Shown: one piece after another, positions 13,081-27,711 of the stretch | Numbering within the stretch: position 1 is the first letter of the stretch | Layout: each line of letters opens with the position of its first letter | From: Phlebiopsis flavidoalba | Taxonomy: Eukaryota > Basidiomycota > Agaricomycetes > Polyporales > Phanerochaetaceae | Assembly (NCBI GenBank): GCA_035772785.1 | Contig: JAOCPU010000001.1 | Location: 2,294,001-2,358,000, forward strand | Length of the DNA stretch: 64,000 nucleotides | Direction of reading: 5' to 3' | Made by a program: the position numbers and the translations under genes | The notes under the pieces: generated by a model | Told to the model about the DNA's origin: nothing | Seen by the model: the letters and a program-made list of their open reading frames with translations, nothing else | Database searches by the model: none

Positions 13081-14000
13081 GGGGGAGATTGTCCAGCGGA
13101 GCCGACCTGAAAGTTATGATCGATGAGGTAAACGATGCCAAAAGGGATTCAAATATTGAGACTAGCCTGATTTATCACAGGCGCGGACTTTCGCGGCTCG
13201 AAACCATACAGAAGATACTTTTGTCGGAGTAGACACACCTTTTCAATCCGTGCGGGGACGAATCAGCAAGGTAGACAGGTAGTCGGCTGTATACATATTA
13301 GCACAAATTTCCGTTATTTTGGATCCCACCCACCGAAGTATCCTCGACGAAACAAGACATGTCTGCTTTTCCAGTGGGTACTGAGGAGATGGCGTCGGTG
13401 ACCGTGGGATCCACGTTCTGATCGGCTCGGTCGGTTTTCGGAGCAGTTCAGAACATTACTAGGTGTAATGCAGCCCTGCTCTTGAGATGCAGTGTCCACG
13501 GACGACTAGAGGAAAAAAAAAAACTATCAGACATCAACTCTCAGCGCTATGGGGGCTTGACCTTGAATACGACATTCTGCTTCCCAGAGGGTCGTGGCTG
13601 ATGCGAATCCTGGTCAGCCCAAAGACGTGATTGTGCAGATACACGTACCATGTTGGCTATGTTGCTTTCCACTGTTGTCAAAATAGCGGGCCTTTCTTCG
13701 GCGAGAGTGTCATCAGATGACCCAAGATGCGCCTTGCGCTCCCTGGATTCCTCTTGGACTACCTCGGGGTTCAGCAGGGCGAACTGGCTGCTTTGACCGC
13801 GGTCACGGCTTTCTTTGTCGTTTTTCTGTCCTTTGCTGCAGATGAAATGCGACTCCCTTTCGATTCTGCGACCTTCGTTCTCGCTGATTGCTTTGTCTTG
13901 TTCCGCGATACTTTGGAGCCAGCCAACATCGGAGTCTAATCTTGCTTCGAACCAGGGATAGCATCATAGTCTACTAGAATGGTGCCCGGCGAAGAAGGAG
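13081..14000. other. Spacer with short frames and an A-run
   Basis: Contains a short poly-A run near 13513-13523 and small overlapping frames on both strands. A plus-strand frame at 13727-13939 is leucine-rich but has no family signature. I cannot say whether an exon of the neighbouring unknown genes lies here. Confidence 0.25.
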
Positions 14001-14064
14001 AGATACTGACACGCCGCTTACGCCCTCCGTAACGTAACTTTTATCGCGTCCCGAAGAAGCAAGA

Positions 14065-15470
14065 TCAGCACCAAAACAAAGGAGATCCAGGTTCTCCATC
14101 CGGACCGTTTCCAGGAGGAGACATTTCGGAACTTTGACCGGTCTTTGCACGTTTGGTGGAAATATTCGCGTTCGTGTGATCGTCACCTGGATTTTTCCTC
14201 TTGGTGGTCTTTGAAACCTCGTTACAGGGAGGCGAACTTTGAGGAGGCTGATTCTTTTTGCGCAAAGCGGTCTTCACTGCTTTCTTCACAGGTTGTATAG
14301 TCGGGAGCTGGGCAATACTAAACCACGTTGAGTGTGTGTGTTTTTGCAGAGGCGGTACTCTCTTACCGTGCTTGTCGTCTACGTATCGTTTCCTGGTGGG
14401 ATCGAGTAGCCTACTCACTCACACCCTCAAACCGCTATGCAAGGGCAGCACGGGTCGCCGGAATAGGCTTGGCTCCCGACTGAGATGGAACATGTGCATC
14501 TTCCATGGTGGTGTGGTCCGTAGGTAGGAGGGGGTTTAAACGCAGCTTTGGAGCGACAAGAGCCCAGAGTGGAGCGAGAAGAATGCGCATTAGTAGTGAC
14601 TGTAGTCATCGGAAGAACAGAGCGACGCCTCGAGACCATCGTCTTGGTGAAAGGCATGACTTCGTCGATCTCGTCGTCGGACACCGTAATGACATTTTCA
14701 TTCGGGGGAGGCCGCGAAGGGGTAGAGATAGGCAGTTCGTCGTCAGATTCAAGAATGACTCGCCCCTTCTTCCGCAATACGGCGCGGGTCACTGTGGCCA
14801 AACGAGCTTCTTCAGGAACAACGTCAGCCATGTTCTTCTTATGTTTTCTGGGAGGCTTGGGGGTAAGCTCAATGTCTGATAGAGCATTGTCGTCAATCCC
14901 AAAAGCCTTGCCGCGAAGAAGTTGTCCAGCGAGTTGTCCCAGTAGGAGTAGCGAGAAGTGAGAGAGACGGAATCGAGATGTTATCGACACCAGCAGCTAG
15001 AGCGGCAGGAACGCAGAAGGGTTGAGCACAAGAACCATCAAAGTGTCCAAGATTAGAGTCAGTCGGCCGATTACGGCCAGCGGGAGAAGAAGAAATGTTC
15101 TCTAGCGGCGCCAGTGTCAGTAAGGAAGGATCTATGCACTCGACTTGCCCTGTTTGAAGCGTATGAACGCCTTCAGGGTCATCATTTGGTTCGTTCGTTT
15201 CGTAGACTGGTGCGAAAGTGAGCGTGGTGAGGCGGCAATAGGAGAGATTATGTACGCTGTGATAGGTTCTCGACCCGCTGTTCTATCTAAACAACGATTA
15301 GAATTGTTTTTATTTTGGCAATGCGCTGACTTACTTTCTCGTTCTCCGATGAGATTACCGGAGAGATCTATCTCGAGTGCTGTTGGTGACTTGAGAATGG
15401 AATGTTTTGCGAACGACTGTGTGTTTAACATGCTCCCCTAAAGAATGAGTAAGTTTTACGAGCACGAGGA
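14065..15470 (-). CDS. Unrecognised protein with acidic/basic, nuclear-like low-complexity text
   Basis: Consistent minus-strand coding text, in order from the 5' side: HSILKSPTALEIDLSGNLIG (about 15340-15405), a short intron opening with GTAAGT near 15340 and closing near 15292, then YETNEPNDDPEGVHTLQTG (about 15135-15205), LSDIELTPKPPRKHKKN (about 14830-14885), an acidic stretch VILESDDELPISTPSRPPP (about 14700-14755) and VSDDEIDEVMPF (about 14655-14690). A serine/lysine-rich tail (ALRKKNQPPQSSPP; KTTKRKNPGDDHTNANIST) runs down to about 14065. Alternating acidic and basic segments are typical of chromatin or DNA-repair proteins, but I recognise no fold. It may join coding segments up to 17515 as one gene. 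Confidence 0.4.
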
Positions 15471-15599
15471 ACCGTGATGAAAATATGCACCAGTCCACGA
15501 CTATTGATCGCTGGCGCTAAAGCGCTGTATATCCTGCCGATCAACAGCGAAAGCTAGGGCAGGGGTTCCGAAGGGGGTTTCTACCAAATCTTGTCCAAT

Positions 15600-17515
15600 C
15601 AAGGGCGGCGAGGATAATGTCACTGTTACACGGAAAAGAGACAGAGTTTCGCCTGACTGCGCCGAGACGATACATTCATTTGACCGCCCCGACTTTGGTC
15701 ACTGTGGAGTACGCGGCGGACAGGGAATCGAACATGTCGCCCTGTATGTAGTTGACACAAAATTCGGCGCATATAGTCAGGGCAAAGCATCCTTCGCGCA
15801 CGGTTTTCTGGCACTTACCTGCACGAGGACGTTCGCCAAGAATCCCTGTCCGTCGACAAAAACGCGATCAGATGGCTTGACGTCTTGGCAATATCAACCT
15901 CGGAGACTTTTGAATGGTTGAGGACTATACGCCGATAAGCATAATAACAGCAGCGAGCCTTGAGACAGGACATACAATCCTATGTTGGGAGCCCGCCAGC
16001 ACATCTACGATCTTGTTGGCAGTCTGCTCCCATTCTGGCGTACTGACATGTTCCACCATACTGGCAAGTTCCTCGCCAGTAACGATGTCATCCGGGGAGG
16101 AGTCTACAAAGACAGATTGGATGAATGCTCTCTCCTGTTTGCACGACCCTCTACAGAGGATCCGGATCGAGGGATTATTTGCGCGAAAAGGTCCAGGATA
16201 CTTTCTAGTACAAGATATCTGGGTGTATGCGGCTAAGTGGGACGATAATCGTGCAGAGAAAGAGCCAACCTCTCGTTCTCCATAGCATGGACCCAAGTTT
16301 CATCCTTGAGCGATCAGCGTCAACCAATTGACTGCGTCTGTTTCTAGGATAGCTCACCCTCCCAGCAGGTTTGGATCTCGTAGCCGCTTTGGTTTCTACA
16401 TGCGCCTGTGCACTTTCCGACAAGACTGAGTATCCCTGCGTTGAGTGGATTTATATACTTGTCTGCCCAATTAATAGTATGATACTCACAGTAAATCTCA
16501 AGTCGACGGACATATGCGAGATCGACGGCGAGAAGAATATTTCGCAGACTGTTGGATAAAGAACAGAGCCGACGGTTTCTTTGAACTTGTCTAGAGTAAG
16601 CTAGAAGTGAGCAAGCAATTATGCCCCCCCTAGCCTTTTACCTGATGGGTTGTTCTCTAGAACATCCTGCAAGCGGAGTTGAATGGTCGTAAAGATGACG
16701 CAAAGCTGGCTCGACACACCAAGACACCGGATATAAAAAACCGCATTCAGGATGTATTGCCAACGCATCCCTGTATCGGCTTGCCCAGAGACAAATACCT
16801 TCATAACCGTTTGCTTTCGTACAGAGTACGGCAAAGCAATGATGTGAGCTTTAGAGCCGCCCCATGATGAACATGATACAGAGCCGGGAGCTGTCGCCTG
16901 AACACGTCCTTCAATTTGGACGTAGCTTCCGAGGAAATCGCCTCGGACTTCTGTTGGACTGTAAGCAGATAATAGGATGGTGCAAAGTTGAGGACCATCA
17001 TACTAAATATACCATGTACGAGGCAACCCGGTCGAGCGTATCGAGATCCTTTTTCTTGCCTTTGGGATTTTGCCTTCTGAACGGCTTTCCTCAACACGTC
17101 TATCACGTTTTCGATGTCTGACATCTTTTTCAAACAGGCACAAACTGTGTAGCCAACGCAATTGCCTTGGGGAAGGTGGGGGAAACCCGAAAAACGCGAT
17201 GGGAGAACGAGAACGCCGAAGAATGTCGCAAGAGGCCCGGTGGTAGAGCCACTGGGCGCGCGTCGGACCGTGGACATCAACAGACATCACGGGATTCCCC
17301 GTGCCACAACGTTGATTTGTTGTTCGGCAATCACCGCGGCCATCCGAGCCACCAGCGCTAGACCAAGGGTAACCGGAAACCTTAATCCGCGAAATGGACC
17401 CAGAGTTAGCGCTTTGAAAGGACCCCGACCACCTGATGGCACGCCGGAGACACTCAGTGGAGGAGATCATGCACCAAATAATCGGAAATGTACTTGGGCT
17501 AGAGAACAATCATGA
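15600..17515 (-). CDS. Unrecognised minus-strand exons, possibly 5' part of the 14065-15470 gene
   Basis: Text readable on the minus strand includes KPSDRVFVDGQGFLANVLVQ (about 15820-15880), a donor GTAAGT just after it and an acceptor near 15742, and then GDMFDSLSAAYSTVTKVGA (about 15685-15741). Upstream are DDIVTGEELASMVEHVSTPE (about 16040-16100), the run KFKETVGSVLYPTVCEIFF near 16530-16590, and MSDIENVIDVLRKAVQKAK near 17070-17125. The splice signals support a genuine multi-exon gene. No known domain was recognised. Boundaries are uncertain, and two genes rather than one are possible. Confidence 0.3.
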
Positions 17516-17776
17516 TAAGTACATGAGACATGGAGTCTGGTCTGACTACCATGGCAGTAGGTGTGGTGTCGCGCGGAATACTCAGACCAGTTGGTCGCGA
17601 AAGCCATGACGTGATATCATTTAGTCATCCCCTCAGGCACTGCGAGCGTGTACCTGACCAAAACATTCTCGTTCTAGGACGCTATAAACGATTGTCCTAA
17701 AAATCGTTTAAAACTCGTGATAAATCATTGAATATAAATTTAAAGTTAGATTACCCACTCATATGGAGGGGTAATT

Positions 17777-17887
17777 ATGCCCTATGAGAAAAGTGAAGCC
17801 GAATTGGAGAAAAGGGTGCAAGCGCTTGACCCCGGGGACTCGCCTACGGTTAACCAACAACGGTTGAGGTCGAATTTCACGGATTAA
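17777..17887 (+). mobile_element. Possible DDE transposase N-terminal remnant
   Basis: A 36-residue plus-strand frame opens MPYEKSEAELEKRVQALDP. It resembles the first residues of fungal pogo/Tigger-type transposases, which begin with a short helix before an HTH_psq domain. The rest of such a protein (helix-turn-helix, CENP-B-like domain, DDE catalytic domain) is not visible downstream, so this would be a truncated relic at best. The AT-rich flank on its left is consistent with a transposon edge. No inverted repeats were found by eye. Family assignment is tentative. Confidence 0.25.
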
Positions 17888-18619
17888 GGTTTCTGGTTAC
17901 CCTTGTGCTAGACTCGCTATCATAGTGAGCTACCGCACCGCCCCACCAATGGCTTTCAATGTACGAGGCAAGTTGAGTTGGCTCCCTACCGAGTCATATG
18001 CTAGAATTAAGGGTGCAAATCATGTGGCTCTCTCGGTGAGCTTATTAATAAGGCCCCTCTGTCTTTCGCGATTTTCCGCATAACGGGCGGGGAGCTCACA
18101 TATTCTTTCTCAGGCTAGACAGGGGCGTGGACGATTTTCCTCTGCCGATACCGACTCAATAGCCGAAAGCAAGGGCTTCAACTGATGAAACCCGCACATA
18201 GGTCGGTCCTGTGATATCCACACGGCTCCTGAAGCCGAAGTGTTTTTCACCTTTCTCCCGCATGTGGAAGGCCTTCCGTTCTTCTAGCCTTACAATGGCC
18301 ATCGAATGGTTTGAATTGGACCACGACAGTGTATTCAATACATTCGCGTCGGTGATTTCTCACAGAAACACAGACCCCATGGGCTAATCATATTTTGTTT
18401 CACACAAGATCACTAGATATAGGGGGAGTAGATCCATTGATGATGGAAGAGTAATTTCTAGCCTCTCCAACTGCCGGTGGGAAATTCGGCGTGCGTGTAT
18501 GTGTCATTACCATCTAAGGTGGAGTTTCACAGCGGTATTCACACACAAATATCTGATTCACTACATGTGCAGCTTAACATATTCTTACTGCTGGCGGATT
18601 ATACGGTTGAATCCCGAGA

Positions 18620-18627
18620 TATAAAAG
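18620..18627 (+). promoter_or_regulatory. TATA box of P450-2
   Basis: TATAAAAG about 50 bases before the proposed ATG at 18677, in the expected orientation and position. Confidence 0.5.
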
Positions 18628-18676
18628 GTGCATATGCACATATCCGATATCAGCGATTCATGAAGTACGCGCTCCA

Positions 18677-21038
18677 ATGCTTGCCTATCTCATTTTTCAA
18701 TATCCTCTCGCCATAGGCTTACTAGTCTACAGCGCGTTGTGGCTGCTAAGTCCGCCAGGCCAAAGTATCGACTACCTCCAGGACCCATCGGGGTTCCGAT
18801 TCTCGGTATTTCTTTCTATTTTCTTCGACATACCAAAGGCTCGGGAATGGTTACAGTACGAGAAATGGTGGCGAAAATACGGTATCGTGGAGCCCTTTGA
18901 CCACTAAATGTTTATTGATTCAAGAGTGTGCATAGCATCCGATCTCATATACCTACGTATCATGGGGACACACATTATCATTGTCAACTAGTACCAAAGC
19001 TGCACGCATTTTTATTTGAAAAAAAGATCGAGTAACTATTCCGACAAGTAACCACTTCCCTCGCTCCTTGACTATGTCGGGATCTGACTTGGCCATGGCA
19101 GGGTACAATCCATCATGGTTCATGAGCTGTACGTTACAAACGCTTGTCATACAATCACAGGCGAATACTCAGAGAAAACAGAACCGGATGGGGGAGAAAC
19201 ATAGCTGTTCATGGGGTATAACGACACATGGAAGAGCACACAGACGAATGATTTCCACCAATTCTTTCGTCCAGATGCTATTCCAGGTTTATCACCCCAC
19301 GATGATACATAATGTCAGACGGTGTCTGGTATGCCCCCTATTCCTGGATAGGCCGAACGTACTTTGTTCAGCACTTACGATTGTAAGCTCGTCCCAAATT
19401 GACTTCGTTGCGGCTGTTGATCTTTTCTTGGCACAGGTTGGCCGGATCCACGGTGCTCAACGTGGTGTATGGGATAGTTCCTGAAGGCGGAGACGATCGC
19501 AGAATCAAGGTTGTAGAAGAGATGCGGTCAGTGTTGCGGCTAAGGTTGCCCAGTGCCGGTGCATACCTTGGTGAGCAGATGTATGCTCTTGTCAGTAAAC
19601 ATATTATGTCACGTTACCACAGTCGACTACCGTTTCCTATACGTAAGCTACTCAGCATATATCACACCTGTGCTGTGATCTTGAGTTACAACTGATTTCA
19701 CAGTGAAATATATATTCCCGAGTGGGCTACCCTGGCGCGCAAACTTCAAACGTCAAGCTCGCAGAATGGAAGCCAGTCGTCGACGAAATGTTCATAGGCT
19801 CATCAACAGAGATGCTAAGGCAGAATATGTGGCAGTCTGCCTCTGTTTCAAAGCCTCATGACGGTGCTGGATTGTTGCCCATCTGAGGACAAAGGTAGCG
19901 CGAAACCCTCAGTTACTCACACTGCAATTTTAAACAGGATCGACAAAGATGAGATGAATGATGAGTTAGAAAATCAAGTTATCAATGTCACGGGAATTGC
20001 ATATGCAGGTATGCTAAGATATCCATGTACAATTCTCTTAGAAAAATAAGGGACTGACTAAATTTTATTTTCTTCTGGTAGCCGGATAACAGATACTGTG
20101 TGTCACCAATCATTGTCAATATCAGCTGTCCTTCTGACAGTGTGCGCTATAGACCGTTGCAACTCTTGCTACCGCGTTTGTTCAAGCTATGGCTGCTCTT
20201 CCCAGACATACAAAACCGCTGCGCAAGCTGAGCTGGACTCGGTCATTGGTCGAGATCGACTACCCGACCTTGATGATCGCGACGATCTACCGTATATCAG
20301 CGCGTTATTCAAAGAAACCATGCGGTGAGTGTCAAAGCTATCCAGCCATGCCACATTAAACGTTGGTCTAGGTGGTATCCGATCCTTCCCCTAGGTGGGC
20401 TACTGCGATCGTCCTCAGCCGATATGAGACTAAAATCACAGTCGTAGGAATTGCACACAAATCCCTTGAGGACGATGAATACGAGGGTTATCATATACCT
20501 GCTGGTTTCGATCGTAATGGGAAATGTCTGGTACGTTGATGATGCATCCTAATCAACGGACACTCTGCTTATATACTGTAGGACAATTCTTCACGAAGAA
20601 GAGCGCTATCCCAATCCGTATGAGTTCAACCCTCTTCGCTTTCTCACTCCAGACGGAAAACTCGACCCTACCGTGCCGGATCCCACCGAAGCTTTCGGCT
20701 TCAGTAGGCGCCATCTGCAGCCGGCAGATATTTCGCCCAAGACCTGGGGTGGCTTGCCTATCGCCCATATCCTATGCGCATTTACGCTTGAGAAGCCCCT
20801 CGACGAACACGGACAGATCATTGAACCTTCCGGGAAGTGTGACAGTGGGCTGATCTGGTATGAATCTTACATTCGGCACGTCTTGAGAAGCATTGACTCA
20901 TACTGTTTCAGTTTCCCCGAGCCATTCAAAGTTGCTTTCAAGCCGCGCTCTGCCGAGTTGGAAAGTATCGTTTACGCAGCAGAGTCACTGCTCAATTGGA
21001 AAAGTGACTCGGAGTTCCCCGAATATTATAAACTGTAA
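18677..21038 (+). CDS. Cytochrome P450 monooxygenase (P450-2)
   Basis: Close paralogue of P450-1. The start MLAYLIFQYPLAI is an N-terminal membrane anchor. A frame change leads into KYRLPPGPIGVPILG (about 18760-18810), followed by AREWLQYEKWWRKYG. The C-helix survives in pieces (RMGEKHS..., GRAHRR near 19185-19250). STVLNVVYGIVPEGGDDRR is readable with frame help near 19450-19500; ELENQVINVTGIAYAG lies near 19963-20010. A clean K-helix region reads ELDSVIGRDRLPDLDDRDDL then LPYISALFKETMR (about 20230-20325), so ExxR is intact. The haem loop (about 20690-20745) begins EAFGFS and continues in another frame as GRYFAQD, so at least two or three indels lie within it. The C-terminus FKVAFKPRSAELES ends with a TAA at 21036-21038. 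It is either a recent pseudogene or a gene with sequence errors. Confidence 0.7.
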
Positions 21039-21530
21039 AACGCAGAGTTTATAGTGACGAGCCATACAATTGTATATCAACACCCGAGGAGAGGAGGCTT
21101 ACTATAACTAACTGTATGCATTGATTGGGCCCAGTGCAAACATTGGCATCCCAAGGCGGGTTGCTAAGTCTCCGTCAATGCATCAAACCTGCCCACCCAT
21201 CACACGGAGAGGACGGAAAGTCGACTGACAACAGCAATTATGCAACTGGGTCAATTGTAAGGGGAGCGTACATAACGATGGATTCGTGCAGGGTAGTCGA
21301 TACAGCTTGTATGAGATGCATACGGTGTCGTGCCAGATATTCCCTCAATATAAAAACATGGTCAGAGGTGCGTCAAGGGGCCCGTGCCCCACTCAAGTCC
21401 ACGAGGGCGCGGAATAGCGCAAGTCGTAGGAGATGGTGGGAACGGCGACGCGGCGCAGCGTCTCGGAGCCTATAGGCAGACACGGCGTCTACGGCGTTCT
21501 TTCGTGTAGTCCAGTGCTGAGCACCAAGGA
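21039..21530. other. Spacer between convergent P450-2 and ABD1
   Basis: Tail-to-tail spacer containing both 3' untranslated regions. No gene or repeat seen. Confidence 0.5.
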
Positions 21531-24084
<2,554 letters not shown>

Positions 24085-24778
24085 CTTGAGGCCTGCGGCG
24101 ACGAGAACGGGGACGGCAAGCACGAAAAGATTAAGTGATAGTTGTACGGTATTCGTCCCAACCTGAACGTTGAAGCAAGATGGAAAGAACATCGACGACG
24201 AACTTGACGCTCATTGACTGTGCATTGCCGCACGGCCCCACTCGACCTCCCCTCTCCCTCCTTGCGCCTAGCGTTGGCGAGGGCACGCTCGACAGTGCAA
24301 CCAGAGGTGGACATCCAGGTCGAAAGTGTTGACGGGGGCCTCCCCCACACCAATTCTGGCGTTGACAACCTGCGCATATATTGAGCGTCGCGGGAACATT
24401 GTGATGAGACCAGCGGCACCACAATCAGCGATACCTTCGGGGATTGGGCCCGCAATTCATACCATGCACGCGTCACACAGCAATACTAGGGTAAGAATGA
24501 TACATTGGCTAGTAAGATACAACGGGTGCCCTAGCGAAAGCACCGAAAAAGGGCGAAAGAATGGGGCGAAACCAGCGAATCGGAGCAGATGCATACATGA
24601 ACGGTGACGAGGCTTGGGCGATGAAAAGGGGGACACAATTAGGATCGCAGAGGTAGAGCTGCCGGGTACTTGTACATTAACCATATATCTTCGAGTCAGA
24701 CGGAACATGAGAGATAAATGAAACATGTGGATCCATGGTCTAGTTTTACTCCTGTCCGAATCCAACGGTTTCCTGGGA

Positions 24779-27711
24779 TTACATGTCAGTGTCCTGCCAA
24801 GCCTCAAATGACGGACAAGACTCCACTCTACGCGCCAGCGTCAACTTCTGTTCCAGTGTAGCGTAATCCTTTGTATGGCGGAAGGTCAATGCGGTTGAAG
24901 CACGTGTGACTCTTCGGTAGCTGGCTCGGGTCTCCCGACTTCTCGATCGTGAACCGACGTGGGCCGTCGGAGCCCTGGAGATCCTTGAAGCCATTGACGG
25001 GGATACGCGATGTGCCCGTCGCAAACTGCAGCAGACGAGACTTGCGCTCTGCCGGCCAGCTCTTGACGCACTTCCAGAACCATTTGCACGACCTCGTCAT
25101 TGACCTCATATCCGCGATAGTCGGTGAACTTGGCCCAGTCGTCACTAAATGTATTATGAGCAAGACGTTATTTGGAAACAAAACAGACCACTTACACGTC
25201 GATCTCTGACATACCCGCCAATGAGGAGCTCAAGCTCACGCTCATCAAAGACGTTGATGAGATCCTGGGGAATGAGTTCGCTGAAGCCGGACATGAAGGC
25301 CTCGAACTGCTCCTTGACACGGCGCGAGATACGGTACTCGACCACACAGTTGACGTATTCCTTCTTGTTCTCCCTCGGTGACGGGGAATTCCTCGCCTCC
25401 GGGCTTGAGCTCGACGGTGACCATCTCGCCGAAGCGCTCTTCAGTGGTGGTGAATGTCTCATCGATGACATCGGTGATGTCGTTTTCACTAGATATCCCA
25501 GTGAGCACGACTCCTCGTCAAAGATCCCGAGACGACCTACAGCATCCATGTCAAAACCGCGGTGCAGCTCGGCATCCACACTCTCCAGATCAGCGAGGGT
25601 GACCTTCTTCTTGAGGATCATCTTGTAGATACGCCGTGATGAAGTAAGCATCCAAGAACCGGCGGTGGAAGATACCAGACCCAAGCAGCGGCCAATGAAC
25701 TTGAAGTAGTTCAAGTGCTCCGGGTTGACTCCCGAGGCGCGGGTTGATCTGAAGGGTATAGTTGTCGTGTGCCGAGTACTCGAACAGACAATAGAAGGGG
25801 TTGAACATCTCGTGCGAGAGCAGGAAGAAGAATTCACTAGAAAAGCCTTTAGTTCGAGCAACTGTCAGAGCGTGGATTTGAACGTACGCCGAGAGAGACC
25901 ACCGTAATCCAGACCGTCCTCGCCGTCGAACTTGATCATGAGCCGCTTCTTCAGGTCGCTCGGCGTTTGTCTCATGATTTCGGCATAACTATCCTCGAAG
26001 ATATGGTTACGGCGCACTTTGATCTGGCAGTTACCAGGCTGTGCGCGCATTGCAGGCTGGCTTCGAAGTAGATGAGCTTCCGGCGGAAGTCACGCTTGTA
26101 TTGGGGCACATTCGCGTCAAGCGTGGACGGCAGGCGTGGATCGTCCCATGTCGTCGTCTTCGTGTTGTGGTCCACAAAGTAAACGCGGGCAGTCGACGTG
26201 AGACGCATCTCCCAGCCCGAGGGTAAGGGTCCAAGCTGTGAGATGGTCTGCGGCTGCAAGGCAGTATTGGCGCCGTTGGGACCCATCACGCGGATGATCG
26301 TCTGCCGGCGGGGATCCACCCACGTCGTCGTGCGCGTGTTGTGGTCGACATAGTACGGCCGGCCCTCAGGTGTGTACCTCTCCTCCCAGCCAGCTGGAAG
26401 CGGTCCGCCACCGCTGGTAGTGGTGGTTGTTGCTAGCGGCAAGCGCGGCTGCGGAGGTGTTGGTGGCTGCAGTAGACGCCGCGCGCCCGACTCCCGCTTC
26501 AAGCATGTCATCGGCAAGGATACGGCGGTTGTGCTGGTCGCGGGCAGCATTGGTATCACCCTCCTGCGCATGAGTATTGGTCGTCTGATTGGACGACGGT
26601 CGGTTCCAGGTAGTAGTTGCGAGTGTTGTGGTCGACGTAGTAAGTACGGCCGAGAGGGTCAATGCGGCGCTCCCACAGCCTGTAGGAAGTGGACCATACT
26701 GATCTTCGTGAGGGTTGAAATTGCGCATCTGAGCGTTATTATTCGAGGCCGCCTGGGCGTTGGCGCTGGGGTTCGTGGTTGCTGTGGGAGACTGCGCGGC
26801 TGCGGTGGAGGAGCTGGTCGAGACTGGGCGCGCGTTTGTTGGCTGCGCTTGAGACTCTGTCTCTGACGCTGCGGGAGGAGCAACGCTGGGGGTAGGCATG
26901 CTGATGCGGGCACCGTCAGGACTGGTGGCAGCGGAAGCAGTAGCAGAAGGGGTCCTAGATAGTGTGGACCCGCCAGAGAGGGCGTTGTTACTGGTAGAAG
27001 CAAGGGACGTGGATGATGGATCTATATTCAGGTTCCCAAAACGTTGGCCGGTCTCTTCAACATTGTTGGCCGGATTGTTGATCGGCTGGCTGACGTTTTA
27101 GTGGATAGGTAGATGATGAGCTTTCCATGAACGACCAGGTTGTCATTGGACTTCTTCAGGTCGAGAGTGAGCATTTCTGCGCCGCAGTGGTGAGTGGAGT
27201 ATTGAACACTGTATCACTTCGACGAACCATGTCCACCGAGTTCCAAGTCAAGCACGTCGCTGACGCGCACATTGACGACCCCAAGAAAGCCCTGGTCGCG
27301 CTTCTTGAACTTTGCGTTGGTCGAAGATCTGGACTGCTATGACAGAAGAGTCCTTGACGGTGCTACGCTTTGCTCAGTAAAGATCGCACAAAATGAGCTG
27401 AGCGATACGTACATATCGAAGCTCTCATTCCAATAAGGGTTCAAAGTCTTTTTGATTTACGCTGGTCGTGTGGGTTTGTTCGGGCATCTACAGTGATGAC
27501 TGCGAAGGGGTCGGGTAGACGAAAGACCTCGCGCTTGGAAAGACCGTCGGCCGCGCGACAACTATAAAGCTTTGTCAGACGCAGCCTACAAGCATGAACG
27601 GTCCAGCCACACACCTGTAATCCTAATCTTTTTGCTACTGCGGGGTCAGCAACCCATGCAAGACCATGTAGGCACACTGAGTACTTACGGTTGCCCTTGG
27701 GAGGCCGACAT
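24779..27711 (-). CDS. RSP5: HECT-type E3 ubiquitin ligase, Rsp5/NEDD4 family (C2-WW-WW-WW-HECT)
   Basis: Ubiquitin ligase acting in endosomal sorting and membrane-protein turnover. The start at 27711 gives MSASQGQP and is followed by two tiny exons. The C2 domain reads [20 protein letters not shown] (about 27485-27545) and continues to about 27130. After a Ser/Ala/Pro-rich linker come three WW domains: WW1 about 26590-26695 (frame-broken), WW2 at 26305-26403 ([20 protein letters not shown] then TTTWVDP) and WW3 at 26131-26229 (PLPSGWEMR then TTTWDDP). The HECT domain starts near 26000 ([12 protein letters not shown] at about 25900) and contains [13 protein letters not shown] text near 25770-25790. 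The catalytic cysteine codon is at 24900-24902 within [15 protein letters not shown], followed by TLEQKLTLA. The extreme C-terminus is frame-shifted, so the stop at 24779 is approximate. An extra dinucleotide near 27552-27556 breaks the start of the C2 domain. Confidence 0.92.

Larger units (their letters stand above)
17516..18676. other. AT-rich intergenic region upstream of P450-2
   Basis: A markedly AT-rich stretch (about 17685-17760) precedes a small transposase-like frame at 17777-17887. The rest shows no protein text until the P450-2 promoter near 18620. Confidence 0.4.
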
